Assembly (NCBI GenBank): GCA_036897095.1
Contig: JAYMSP010000222.1
Coordinates: forward strand, 1 to 64,000
Origin: Plantago elongata
Lineage: Eukaryota; Streptophyta; Magnoliopsida; Lamiales; Plantaginaceae
Length of the DNA stretch: 64,000 bases
Direction: 5' to 3'
Part shown: positions 1 through 11,822 of the stretch, in pieces
Layout of the letters: each line of letters begins with the position of its first letter
Position numbering within the stretch: the stretch's first letter is position 1
The notes under the pieces: generated by a model
Told to the model about the DNA's origin: nothing
The model's input: the letters and a program-made list of their open reading frames with translations, nothing else
Databases searched by the model: none
Program-made: the position numbers and the translations under genes

Positions 1-132
1 ATATATATATATAATAGGTACAATGTCACATAAACACTATAAACCACACATCAATTTCTTGCTATTTATGAATCTCATATAACACTTGACTCCAATAGTT
101 CAATCACAGCATAATCTCCAATGAAGTTTTAT

Positions 133-381
133 TACTCCGTCCATCTCATTAAACTTCATACATTAAAACTTACGCGTAGTATAAAATTAAAGTAATAATA
201 AAAAAATAAAGAATATGGAAAAAAGTGTACTTTTAGTGATAAAATGTGTAATTTTTGTGTAAAGTTGAGATTGATAATTATTTATTAGTGGTGAGGTAAC
301 TTTCTTTTTTAGTAATGTATAAAGTTTGATGGGAAGATGAGAAATGAAAAATATATGAAGTTTGCTGAAACGGAGAGAGTA
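133..381. mobile_element. Stowaway-like MITE (about 249 bp)
   Basis: The left end reads TACTCCGTCCATCTC and then AAACTTCATA. The right end, reverse-complemented, reads TACTCTCTCCGTTTCAG and then AAACTTCATA, so the two ends form imperfect terminal inverted repeats of about 28 bases. The ends and TA-type flanks match Tc1/mariner Stowaway MITEs of plants. The interior is non-coding and AT-rich. Exact ends are uncertain by a few bases. Confidence 0.65.
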
Positions 382-3300
382 CTACAAGTAAATGCTTGAG
401 GATGCATCTCCAATGTTTCCAGCGTTGGTAATCACATATGCAAACCCTAAACTGATGAAATAGGTGTGTCTCGTAAATAGACTGGATCTTGCTTACCCGA
501 TGATGCTAATATGGATCTTAGCATTTCAGTTAGTTTCTCAAAAAGAGAAAAAGGAGAAATTAAAATGAACTTAGTAGCAAGATTATCATGGTGTTCCATA
601 GATGTGATATATAATGAAACAATACTACAGGTAACCATTAATATAGACTTGAATAGTGTGAGTGATTTGGTATACTATGCTAGATGGTCTATTTGCATAT
701 TCATTGTTTGACATTGACCCTATGGATCATAGATTCTTCTCCACACACTTTCCTTGTACTCTCCTATGTCACAGGCCAGTGTTTCAAAGTCTTTCTTATG
801 AAATGGCTTCACGTGTAAAAGGGACAAAAATACACAAATAAGAAAACGATTATTACTCCATTTATATATATATTTCGACTTGTCTCACACAATAAATTAT
901 TTTTTAATAATGATAGTTTTAATTAAAAAGTGGATTTGTAGCCACTATTTAGCAAATAACCATGTTATTTTACCATGTAGTTACTAACTCATAATTAGTA
1001 TAGTTACTAACTCATAATTGAATTGATCTAAATTGAATAGTATACTATACAAGATTTGAAGAATAATGATTTAGTGCCAAATTTTGAGTTTTTATGTTAA
1101 ATTTCAAAAGGGAGAAAAACTTTAAGTACCTCAACCGAGCTCTGGCCCGTATGGAACAAATCCTTAAAGAAATTAAGAAGTTTTGAGTCCTCTATTTGTC
1201 TCAACTTGCTTGGCAATGTTGTGGGAAGTGTTCTGCTATGTATGATGTTTTAGAGGTTATTTGATTAAGCATTGAACACTTTATTTTAACAGAATGTTAA
1301 GTTTGTATATATATATATATTATTTTATTATAGATTAATTTATCGAAAAAACTACACATTTAATAATGATTTATTACGATATACTGTGAAAAGAACAAAA
1401 AGAATAACCATAACGCATTAGACATTAAGACGGTCTTGGATTGGTCATGTAAGTGCTCATCCCGCGACTGGTGGTGAAGGTGGGTATCATAATTACCTAA
1501 AAACCAAGCTCTAAACCATAAAGAAGATTATCATAATCTCAAATGAGAAGTTTTGAAATGTCTTTATTAGTCTTTAAATATGTTCTAATTATCTCCACTT
1601 GTTTTAAGTCAATGTTGTAAATCTCATCTCAACAGCTACATAAGTCGATCTGGGATAAGTAACTGTCTCACTCGCCTACACGGAAAGTAGTATCACTCGT
1701 CATTAGTTCACGCTCAGTTGACCAATGTAACGGAGCGTAGTAACCACGCGCTGTTAGAGCAAGTTGTATAGTGAGCAAGGAAGTTAGATCAGCTTGGGTG
1801 CTCTCAAGTTAAATCAAGAGGCCCACTTCTTAGGATATGATCTTCGACAAACCCAACAAACACTTCACAAATGGGATATAGAAATTAGATGATTATTTGA
1901 AGTAAAATGCAACTATGCAGACAAAACTAGCTACAACGGTGGCTATCAAGAACGGACGCATAAAAATTTATCAGAAATAATAAAATTTAATATTATATGC
2001 ATAAAAAATACCTCATAAATAAAATATAAAATTTATTCTACAGTTGACCCTAACAACTCGTCATACTTTAAAACTTCTTAATAATATCTGCATTTCATAC
2101 ACTTTCAAATACATACTTTTCAAAATATCAATATTTAAATATTGATAGGGAAGCGGATCAAAACCGATTTTAATCAACTTATCAATACATTATGTTTGTC
2201 ATAATATCCTTTTTGATCAATCAACTATCTATAATTCAACTAAATTTATATTTCTACCTACTATTTTTAATAATTATATTTTTTTATTTATCATAACAAT
2301 TTTAAGCCTATAAAATAACGATATTAAAACCACTAAATAATCTTAAAAACTCTTATAAACATCATTTCACTTTGCGTTCAATATATAGTAGTAATTCTAT
2401 AAAATTAGTTACACTCTAACACAAACCGAAATATATTATAATTCAACTATAATTATTTATAAATAGTTAAAATTAAATGAAAACCATGTCACTATAATAA
2501 ATAAGAATAATCACTAATATTATGACCACAACTACACTTTGTATTACAATTAAATTATGATTCATAACATAAATTAAAAGAATTAAATAGCTATGAAAGG
2601 ATCAAATTATCAAAATTGAATAAGTGGTATATTGGTAAATTCGAATTAAATTTTGAGGGGCAGCAATTGCTTCCCCTTGTACAAGAGTGGATCCGTGCCT
2701 GATGGCTATTCATTTCAAGTTACATGTTTGTAATGACTGTTTGAGATAAAATTTGAATTGTAAATGACCAGTTTAGATTGCATTTCGTGTACACAAAAAA
2801 TTAATTGTTTTCCATTCAAATTGTATTTTAAATAGTTATATAGGATCCTTCAAGCATTTTAATTGAAAGTATTTTGCAGGATTTATGTTAGTAGCCAAGG
2901 TTCAACTTTTTTAATGGGACAACTCTTTCAGTACAGTGAACGACTCCTAATTAAATAGCAGTTTGTAAACAACCATATTGTATGTGTTAAGAAAACATAT
3001 GAATATTTAATAATTCGATGTTACTTTTACATTATTTCATCTATAAACAGACCCACTTTCTCCTTTTTACTTGGGGTGAGTATTTAGTTGGTTTGGTCAG
3101 TATTTGAGTTATGCATTAATGTATAACAACTGAAGTAGTAGTATTTTGTTTATCATTTATTCAAGAAAAAATTAATACTTTTATTTTTCATACAGACGTG
3201 CGTGTAAATATTAGTTTGAAATAAATTCGTATGAGTTGCACGTGCTAAAAATTAAATGTGACAATCATATTGAAACATATATAAATGAAATATATGACAA

Positions 3301-4330
3301 TTATTTTGACACGAATATAATAATTATATTTTATTTTTGAAACAAAATAAAATTTAGAATTAATGTGAGTTCTCAAATTAGATTTATTTAATTTTTCTAC
3401 AAAAGAGCTAAGCATTCAAGAATTTCAAATCATTACACCCTACTATATTTGTACGTTAGTGTCCAACCAAATAAGTGGGCATGGAGATCTCGTGTTTCTA
3501 ACAAATTTCCTACGAAATTCCATGTCAAGATAAAGAAGATATTATAGCCTCCTTGAAAATTACACTTTTACAACAAAATCAAGTTTATGTAATACTACTT
3601 TTTACACCAAATTTCAATGCACCCCTTTATGCATAAGTTATTTACATCATACTCCCTCACTCATGTAAATTTCACAATCACCCAAGTTCTATCGTATAAG
3701 TACATACCAACCGTGCACACTAAAAAATATTACATTTTACCAAACGTATTTTTACAAATAAACATCTTTGTTTAATACAAGTTTGAATATCCACAAACTC
3801 CACCGGATATCATATGTCAATAGTTTTGTTTGGATAAATACTAAGAAATAACATTCATATTCGATTATTTCAAAATATGAATCCGTTTGGGAATGAATAG
3901 TGAAAGAGCTTTCACTAACAAAGGCACAATTCTCGAGTCATGTGAAAGTCACTAACATAGTATTCTAAACAAAACCTATATTGAGTTAGTTTCGGTAGAT
4001 AATATACGATAAGTTAGTATATTTATTTGGTTTTCGGAGGTAATTGTTAGGTGTGAATTGTGAAAACTGGGGAGTGATATTTGGGAGATAGGTGACAAAG
4101 TCAGAAAACCAATGAGTTATAAGAAATAAATAATGTGTGTACCCAAAAGGCATGGAAGGTGAGAGAATCTAAAAAATGTAATAAATGTCTCAATGGATAC
4201 TGATTTGCCTTTCACTTCCTGAAAACCAAGAAAATCTTTTATATCTAACAAACAAGTAGAAGAAGAAGAAGAAAGACGACGACTCAACACTCCAAACAGA
4301 ACCATCCTACATAGTAGTAGTACTTGTTTA
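382..4330. other. AT-rich intergenic DNA with degraded repeats
   Basis: No gene could be supported here. Short open frames (for example 511-711) are chance. A (TA)n run lies at about 1306-1322. The block at about 1640-1860 is less AT-rich than its surroundings, and the stretch at 2650-2705 resembles the end of a decayed transposon, but no coding remnant or terminal repeat was found to classify it. The last few hundred bases should contain the promoter of the DUF863 gene. Confidence 0.5.
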
Positions 4331-5542
4331 TTCATAATATTCTCTCTATATCTCTACTGTCAAAATGTCTTCTTCTTTCTCTATCTATCAAAAAAATGAG
4401 AACAACTACAACTACTACAAACCCATGAGTATGAGTTATTCCAAAGCCAGATGAGAAGGGAAAGTATATTAGTAGAATAATCAGGTGAGTGAGTTTGCTG
4501 TTTTTCTTCAAGTCATTGTTCTTTGTGCAAGGTTGGAAAATATGGAAAGATCTTATCTTGGATTACTCAATCTTTCATCAATTTGCTTGTTTGATCGAGA
4601 GAAAGAGAGATGAGATATCCCTTGTGAATTTTCTTTTCTGATTCTTTTTCCCTTATTTTCTCTCTTTCTTTCCATTCAAGGTTCTTTAATGGTACTAAAG
4701 GTTCCAGCTTTGTTCTGTGGGGTCCATTCACTCTTGTCCTATTAGTTCAGAGAATTTTTCAATCTTCAGGATTTCAACTGTAGCTCATTGGGTTCTGAGG
4801 TAATTTGTTATCTTTTGCAATTCTTTTACATTTCATCACTTCTTGTGTGAATCTATTCTCTATGTTGCTTGATTCTTGTCTCAATGTGTGTTTCAAGGTT
4901 ATCTTTTTATTGTTTGTTTCATTCTTGATGGAATCTGATTTGTTGCTTGATTATCAGATTTGCAATTAATGCCTCATTGATGTTTCTGTTGGGAGTAATA
5001 GATGAATAATGCTTGCAGTCTGTTTGGTGTTTTGGGTTCTGGGCTTTGCCAGAGTTGGAAAGTTCACTGTGTATGATTCTAGATTTTGACATCTTGGTGT
5101 CTTGCTGTGTTTTATGAGTCGGAAAGTAAGGCTAAATGTGAACTGTCCAGTTTCCCAGAGTCAGAAAATTATCTGTGTATGAATTATGATTCTTGAATTT
5201 GATATCTTGATTTCCTGCTGTGTTGTTTTACCAGTCGAAAGCTAAGGGCTAAATGTGTATTGTCCTGTTAGAGATGATTGTTTTACTTGTGAATAGCTTC
5301 CGAGAGTATCGAAGCTTTGGAAACAAGCTGTAAAGGCATAATTGGTTTTTTGTCAACTAATGTTTGCAGTTGAGCAGATTTGACCTACTGCTCACTGTGC
5401 TTGGATTTTGCATTAACTGAATTTAATTTCTCGAAATGTGATTGCTGCACGTGTAGATGTTTGCGGTGTTTTCTCATTTTCGTATATCTGTTGTCGAATT
5501 GCTTACTGACAAATTGGTGTGCTCTTTATGTTCGTTCCAGGA
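4331..5542 (+). other. 5' leader and leader intron of the DUF863 gene
   Basis: Pyrimidine-rich, CT-repeat leader-like sequence is followed by a plausible donor (TGAG|GTAATTT, intron from 4800) and an acceptor at 5539-5540 (TTCCAG), two bases before the start codon. The transcription start is not determined; another donor-like site lies near 4485. Long leader introns are common in this family and can raise expression, but that role here is inference. Confidence 0.5.
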
Positions 5543-8225
5543 ATGGGGACTGAGATACAAGCTAATGCATTTTTCCCGAAGAATCATCACATGATTGATC
5601 TGAATGGAAATGGAAGGAACAGTTTGATGTCCTTACGTCATGATAACCAGATGACGGGAAATGGACAGGATGCTGACCCGGCAATGACCCAGGCGTATCA
5701 AAATGGTTACTCAGTGAACGACTTGGATAAAATGAGGCAAACAATTCTCATGCATGAATCAGTTTTCAGAAGTCAGGTAAGGGTCATTGTGTTGCAAAAT
5801 ATGTACATTCTTGTAAACAGTACATTCATAAAGTGATCATGCAATCAATATACTTCTCAACTGTCATGTGTATTTATCTTTCAGCTTCAAGAACTACACC
5901 GCGTTTATAGAAAACAGCGGGATTTGATGAACGAATTTAACATGGCGGAGATAAAGAAATCTCCAAATCTCACTCCTCAGAGTCTAGGTGATGTGTCTGG
6001 TAATCCGTTTTCAAACCCTCAACTTGAGCCCAAGGATTTCTTCAAAAGTTCTCTTGATAGAATGGACAGGGGATTAGCCATTGGTAATTCTGAGTTGAGG
6101 AATAGAAGGACTTGGAATGAGTGTCAGTTTGATGGTCAGTCTGGTAAGTTCACGTAGAATACGCCCCATCTTACATTTCTCCAAGTTTCATGATTGATTT
6201 TGTTCTTTGGTTTGGCTGATTTTTCCTGACTCTACGTAGTATCCTTTGGATTAAACTTTCTAGTTTCTGCAGATTCGGCATTATAAAAGTCTCTACTTTT
6301 ATGTTTTCATTTCTCAAAAAATCTTGGTCGCGTACTTGATGAATCAGTTATAAACATGAGTGCTATATATGAGTCTACTCGTGCAACATACTGATATTTT
6401 CTATTTACAATATATTAATTAAATGCATTTTCCAGAACGGAGAATGGGCGCACTTTGTGATACGCAAGACTTCTGTCCTGCCAAGTCACAAATGTCTTCC
6501 GAATCACTATTGCCAGTGTCAAGAAACGGATCTTTGAGCTCTCCATTAGAAAATGGTGAATCATACTTTCCAAAGAAAAGGAAAATCTTTGGGATTGAAA
6601 TTCCTGAAGGAAGTAATGATTCATATGGTGCTGCAGTGTGCAGAATTGACTCACGAATGGCTGAGCCATTCTGGATGAAAGAAACTGCTACATTCAAACA
6701 GAATGCTACACCTCGATTAGAAAATCATCACATGGCTTCCACCCTTCCTCCCTCTTGGAATTCCAATTATTCCTTGCAAAATGTCGAGCTTCTTGGAAAG
6801 AGTGTCAAAGACGGATGTGCTTCAGTCGGACTAAACACTTATGGAGGGCTCGATCAACGTGCAGGTAGTGATTCTGAAACTCCTAAAGGAGGATTACCAT
6901 GGTTCCTTAGAAATACACAATCTAATGGTGAACCGAGCAAAGGGGCCAAGAGTTCTTATTTTATGAATCTGGATTCTTTGCAAAACTGTTCGCAAACATT
7001 TTTCACGAGGGCTGAAATTGCCAATGGTTCCTTTCTACGTTCGAAGCAGAAAAAGGAAACCTCAGCACCGGTGAACGTCCCGAATGTTGAAGGGGTTACG
7101 AATGGGATAAACAACAAGAGCCAGGCTGCTACAATGATTCTTGGTTTTCCAATTTCAGACATGCTTCACAGCTTCAAGGACTCGAATACTTCAAACAATG
7201 TATTCAATCATGGTAGCGCTGGAGAAGCCAAAAATGATGAAAATGGTCCTGGAAATTCGGCCGGGAAAAGTAGTCTTGACCATGTCTCCAATTTGAGACA
7301 TCACATTGACTTGAACTTGGCTTTGGATGAAGAAGATGATCCACCTGCAGCATCTCTCCCAACAGTTGTGAAAATTGCGACCACTGAGATAGACCTGGAA
7401 GGTCCAGCAGCTATTGAGCCCGAGGCAGATGTGTCTCTTCAAGAACCCAGTTCGACCAAAACTAAAACATCTCGAGGAGAGTCTGAAACATCATATGAAG
7501 AACGCGACAAATCAGCAGCTGATGCCTTAATTTGCATATCTTGCTTCGGTGGAAAGAGATTGATGGATGATGAAGCTCCTGAGCTTCCAGAAGCTGAATC
7601 TACTGACTGCCTGAAATGGTTTGCAGAAATAATTGCGTCTCAAATTGAAACTCTGGTGGATCAAAATACTGAAAATAGAGTCTCTGACGAAGAAGATCCT
7701 ATTTTGGAAGGTATGGACGTCTTCGAGTTCATGACACTGAGATTGGAAGATACCAAGGACAAAAACTACATGTATAATCCAATGAAATTGAACATTCCAA
7801 ATGACGAAGAAACAAACCGTGATGCTACAGTGCATAAATCTTCTAGGAGAGGGCATTCTAGGAGGGGAAGGCAGCAAAAGGACTTTCAAAGGGACATACT
7901 TCCTGCTATAGCAACTTTGTCACGTCATGAAATGAAGGAGGATGTCAAGGTATTTGAAGAGATATATAAAGGAGAGGGTAGCGCTCAGAATTTGTCAAAG
8001 AGCAACTCTATGAAGAAGGGCAAATCAAGGAAGCGAGCGGTAGGTCCAAGCACACCTCCACAGGCAAAACAACATTGCTCGAACCGACCACAACAGGAAC
8101 CCGTTAGCCAGGAATTAAGACTCGTGCAAGGAAGTTTAGTTGGATGGGGAAAGAAGACGAGACGCATGCCAAGGCAGAGGTGCCAGAGTCCTTATCTTTC
8201 CCAGTCACTTCCTGTTAAATGCTGA
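5543..8225 (+). CDS. DUF863 family plant protein (760 aa)
   Basis: The exons are 5543-5776, 5885-6143 and 6436-8225 and join in frame to 760 codons plus stop. The N-terminus MGTEIQ, the segment LQELHRVYRKQRDLMNE at about residues 79-95 across intron 1, and the C-terminal elements RRGRQQKDFQRDILP and GWGKKTRR are hallmarks of the plant-only DUF863 family (PF05904). The function of the family is not established. The middle is Ser/Asn-rich and probably disordered. An EAR-like LNLAL sequence lies at about residues 457-461, next to an acidic run, and several Lys/Arg clusters could act as nuclear signals. The start was chosen because it directly follows the leader-intron acceptor and matches the family's usual N-terminus. 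The large third exon carries most of the protein. No break is seen. Confidence 0.92.
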
Positions 8226-8838
8226 AAGAAAAAGAACAGCCTTTATCTTTTGTCACTAATCTTTTGGTGTGTGAAGGCTACCACCGTTGCATCAAACGGT
8301 TGCAACGTGGGATGTGACTCAAATCTGTAGCAGAGGATTCTATGCCAGGCTGCGGCGAAAAGATGGCCTGGCTTCTTTAAATGTAAATCGTTATAGAGTT
8401 GATATCATGTGATTTTAATTTAAACTATGTTTAGAGTAACCTGGCAGAGTTTCTTGTTGTTTTAAGTACTTTTATCTTTTGCAGAAGGGACCATATTGTT
8501 GATTTGTCAAGTACATTGATTCAGAACAATTGTTGTCATTTTACAGTTCTTGATCTTTGTCTGCATTTATTTGTCCTTGAGAGAAGTATGATTGTTGTGT
8601 AGTAGTACAGTACTTACCAGTACTGCTACTGCCATGTCCTTTGCAACTCTCTTCCAATTCTGGAAACTTGAAATGCTAGTTCAGTATACTAGTGAATAGT
8701 GAGATTATTTTTAGATAATGATCTGGGCCAAGTTGTTTTCCCTCTGAAGTCGGATGCACAATTTAGGCTTTCAACTTTCAAGCAGGATACACAATCATAA
8801 GACAGAGAAAATGGTGACAAAAAAGATAAAGAAAAAGG
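8226..8838 (+). other. 3' UTR of the DUF863 gene and spacer
   Basis: This is T-rich, non-coding sequence following the stop codon. The transcript probably ends within about 300-400 bases. Nothing else is recognised before the tRNA gene. Confidence 0.5.
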
Positions 8839-8910
8839 AGGTCCTACCGGGAGTCGAACCCAGGTCGCTGGATTCAAAGTCCAGAGTGCTAACCACTACA
8901 CCATAGAACC
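8839..8910 (-). tRNA. tRNA-Gln (anticodon UUG)
   Basis: Read on the minus strand, this 72-nt gene folds into a full cloverleaf. The acceptor arm GGTTCTA pairs with TAGGACC (one G-U pair). The D-arm region contains the A box TGGTGTAGTGG. The anticodon stem CTGGA/TCCAG encloses the loop CTTTGAA, giving anticodon TTG (reads CAA, Gln). The T arm contains GGTTCGACTCC (B box). CCA is not encoded, as expected for a nuclear gene. Downstream on the minus strand there are T runs (A-rich on the plus strand at 8818-8837) suited to RNA polymerase III termination. No intron is present. Confidence 0.97.
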
Positions 8911-9389
8911 CATGTTTGACCAATGACCTGTGCTTTTCTTGTCATAATGGAAACTTTTAGTAGACATACTTTGATTGCTTAATAGAAGACATGGGAATTG
9001 GGATTTGTAAACATTTATGTGAATGTGATGCAAGACGACTAAGTATAATCTTCGGCATTGCGTATTACATACAGTTATTATGCAAGTCTAAGTCTTGATG
9101 AAGATTTAGTTCACATAACATATAATAGAACTGTAAACGAATCGAATTATTTTCAAGCTGCTTAAACTCAAATCATTTAAATTTAAAATATATCTCGATT
9201 CGATTTACAAGTTGATTCGAGTTTCAGAATTCTAGTTTACTTTCCTGAAATGGGTAGGTTGTTCCTGCCACCTGGCACACGTTCCAAGTACCACCTGTCA
9301 CCTTCCTTCTTCTTCCACTCTACTACCTGAGCCTGAACATTCACATTTCACAGTCACACACTATTCAACAAGAATCAAAACAACCAAAA
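8911..9389. other. Intergenic; promoter region of the oxidoreductase gene
   Basis: The first part is AT-rich. The stretch from about 9250 to 9389 is C-rich, leader-like sequence ending in AACCAAAAATGGC at the start codon. A short segment at 9140-9240 resembles the ACTCGA/AATCGA-type low-complexity repeats seen elsewhere in the window. No further gene is seen. Confidence 0.4.
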
Positions 9390-11571
9390 ATGGCAACTGC
9401 ATCTTCCAGCAGACCCTACGACATAGTCATCTTCGGTGCATCTGGCTTCACCGGAAAATACGTAATCCGAGAAGCCCTAAAACACCTCAATTCCCCCAAT
9501 TCCCCACTCAATTCCCTCGCCCTAGCTGGCCGGAACCCTAACCGCCTCTCCTCCGCCCTAAAGTGGGCATCTTTCCCAAATTCACCCCCCTCACTCCCTC
9601 TCCTCACCGCCGACACCTCCGATTCGTCTTCCCTTCTCCACATCGCTTCACAAACCAAGCTCATCCTCGACTGTGTGGGCCCATTTCGCCTCTACGGCGA
9701 GCCGGTTGTGAAGGCATGTGTGGAGGCTGGGTGTGATTACTTGGATATTAGCGGGGAGCCGGAGTTTATGGAGCGGATGGAGGCGAATTATCATGAGAAG
9801 GCGGTGGAGAGGGGTTCGTTGGTGGTTTCGGCTTGCGGGTTTGATTCGATTCCGGCGGAGATTGGGCTGTTGTTTCATTCGAGGCAGTGGGGTGGGGGCA
9901 GTGTGGTCAATAGGGTGGAGGCGTATTTGAGATTGGAGTCGGAGAAGAGGATTGTGGGGAATATTGGGACTTATGAGTCTGCGGTTCTTGGTGTGGCGAA
10001 TGCGAATCAGTTGGCGGAGTTGAGGAGGTCTAGGCCGAGAAGAGCTAGGCCAAATGTAAGTTGTTGGTTTGGTTTGTGGATTGAGTTGGCATTTACGATT
10101 TATGAATTCACGGTTGATTGATTAGTTGGTAATTGATTGCTTGGCTTGATCGAATTCGTAGTAGCTTGTTTAGTTTGAAGTTGTTGGATTAGTTTATAGA
10201 TGATTGTCAGTTCTTATTTGGTGAGTTAGCGTGATTGAACTTTGATTGTTTATTTTTGGTTGTGTAGGTTAGTTTATAAATGATTGACAGTTCTAATACA
10301 GTGAGTTAGCTTGATCGAGTTTTTAGTTGCCGGTTTAGTTTGTATTGTCTAGATTAGTTGTCGCTTCTAATTCATTGAGTTAGCTTGATCAAATTAGTAG
10401 TTGTGTTGATTAGGTGATAATGACTGGCACTTCTAATGTTGAGTTAGCTTCTAGTCCTTTGGTAGAGTGAATGAAAATGAAAAATTAACATTTGAAGAGT
10501 TTGATGAGAATCTGTTACTATTTGAGAATTTATTTTATATCACGCGTAAATCACTGTGATATTGAAGCATTGGAATCACATTTCTGCTTGTTGAGATTTG
10601 GTTTTTTGGTGTGTGATTGGAGATGTTTTATGCTTAATGTGACTATAATAGACATAATTAAGTTTAAAGGCGTGCACAAATTCACAATTGTTTCATTTGA
10701 GGTTGTGTGTTTTAGTTTACACAGTAGAATGATCTGCAGGGATTGCCATCTGGGATTTGTGTATCAAAAGTGAAAAAACTTGAGATAGAAATTTCAAATA
10801 TAGGACTCCTATTTATTTGGTTTGGTTCAATTTTCATGGTGTCTGTCTATTATTATGATTTAACTTTTTGTCTGTGCACTTCAGATTCCTGGACCACCAC
10901 CTGCAAAAGGCATCATAGAACACCAGAAGGAGATTGGCCTGTGGGGTTTAAAGCTTCCATCTGCAGATTCCATTGTCGTGCGAAGAACACTAGCTACTCT
11001 AACAGAGAATCCTAATGGTTTGCCTGGTGTTAACGAAAGTGATAAACATGTTAAAAAAAGGGAGGCGTTTTGGTCATCAGTGAAGCCAGCTCACTTTGGA
11101 GTGAAATTGGGACAGAAATCTCTCCTGGCTTTCTTTCCCACCATCCTTCTTGGCATATTTTTTGCACTCCTATGCAGATTTTCATTCGGAAGATGGCTTC
11201 TTTTGAAATATCCTTCAATCTTCAGCCTCGGGCTGTTCAGGAAGGAGGGCCCTACCGAGGAAGAAGTGGCGAGTGCTACTTTTAGGATGTGGTTCGTTGG
11301 ACATGGGTATAGCGATGCCAGTCTAGCTTCACAACGCAACAAAAAAGCAGACACGGAGGTGATTACGAGGGTAACTGGACCCGAAATTGGTTATGTGACC
11401 ACCCCGATAGTCCTAGTTCAGTGTGCTCTCGTTCTGTTGAGCGAGCGAGATAATCTGCCCAAAGGAGGAGTTTTCACTCCTGGGATTGTGTTTGGCCCTG
11501 ACCTCCAAGAGCGACTCCAAGAGAATGGAATAACTTTCGACTTCATCTCAAAGAAGGCCCTTCCTGCTTAA
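9390..11571 (+). CDS. Saccharopine dehydrogenase-like oxidoreductase (450 aa)
   Basis: Two exons, 9390-10055 and 10885-11571, join in phase 0 to 450 codons. The N-terminus carries the Rossmann dinucleotide loop GASGFTGKYV (about residues 16-25), and downstream are LDCVGPFRLYGEPVV and CDYLDISGE, typical of the saccharopine-dehydrogenase-like/trans-acting enoyl-reductase family (Arabidopsis At5g39410 type). A hydrophobic segment (LLAFFPTILLGIFFALLCRF) lies in exon 2, as in plant and animal SCCPDH-like proteins, suggesting membrane association. The length fits the family (about 450 aa). True saccharopine dehydrogenase activity is unlikely, because lysine breakdown in plants uses the bifunctional LKR/SDH; the substrate is unknown. 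The gene is tail-to-tail with the UGT gene, 251 bases between stops. Confidence 0.93.
10130..10455 (+). repeat. Imperfect intronic tandem repeat
   Basis: Within the single intron of the oxidoreductase gene, the phrase GTGAGTTAGC(T/G)TGAT recurs at about 10219, 10301, 10376 and 10439. It is preceded each time by a TAGTTTATAxATGATTGxCAGTTCT-like segment. The spacing drops from about 82 to 75 to 63 bases, so the units have diverged in length. Confidence 0.65.
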
Positions 11572-11822
11572 CTAGTACTGTCTGAACAAAATTATGGTAA
11601 TCCTGAACTGTTCTCTTATGTCATGTTGCAAAGTTGTAATAATAATATTAATAATAATAATAATATAATATATTTTCCTCCTTTTGTAATGTTATAGGTT
11701 ACCTTTTCATGATCAGCCAGGTTATAATATACCTGCCCTTTATTCAGATTCATGTCCATAATTAGAGGTTGATATTGTTCATATATGCATTACAGATTGA
11801 ATCAAAACTAAACTGAATCTCC
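11572..11822. other. Shared 3' region of two convergent genes, with AAT microsatellite
   Basis: These 251 bases separate the stop codons of the oxidoreductase (+) and the glycosyltransferase (-). An imperfect (AAT)n run lies at about 11637-11672. Both 3' UTRs must lie within or overlap this interval, so antisense overlap of the transcripts is possible. Confidence 0.6.

Noticed and set aside
1640-1860. Less AT-rich block that might be a retrotransposon or gene fragment
   Set aside because: No open frame, terminal repeat or motif could be tied to a known family.
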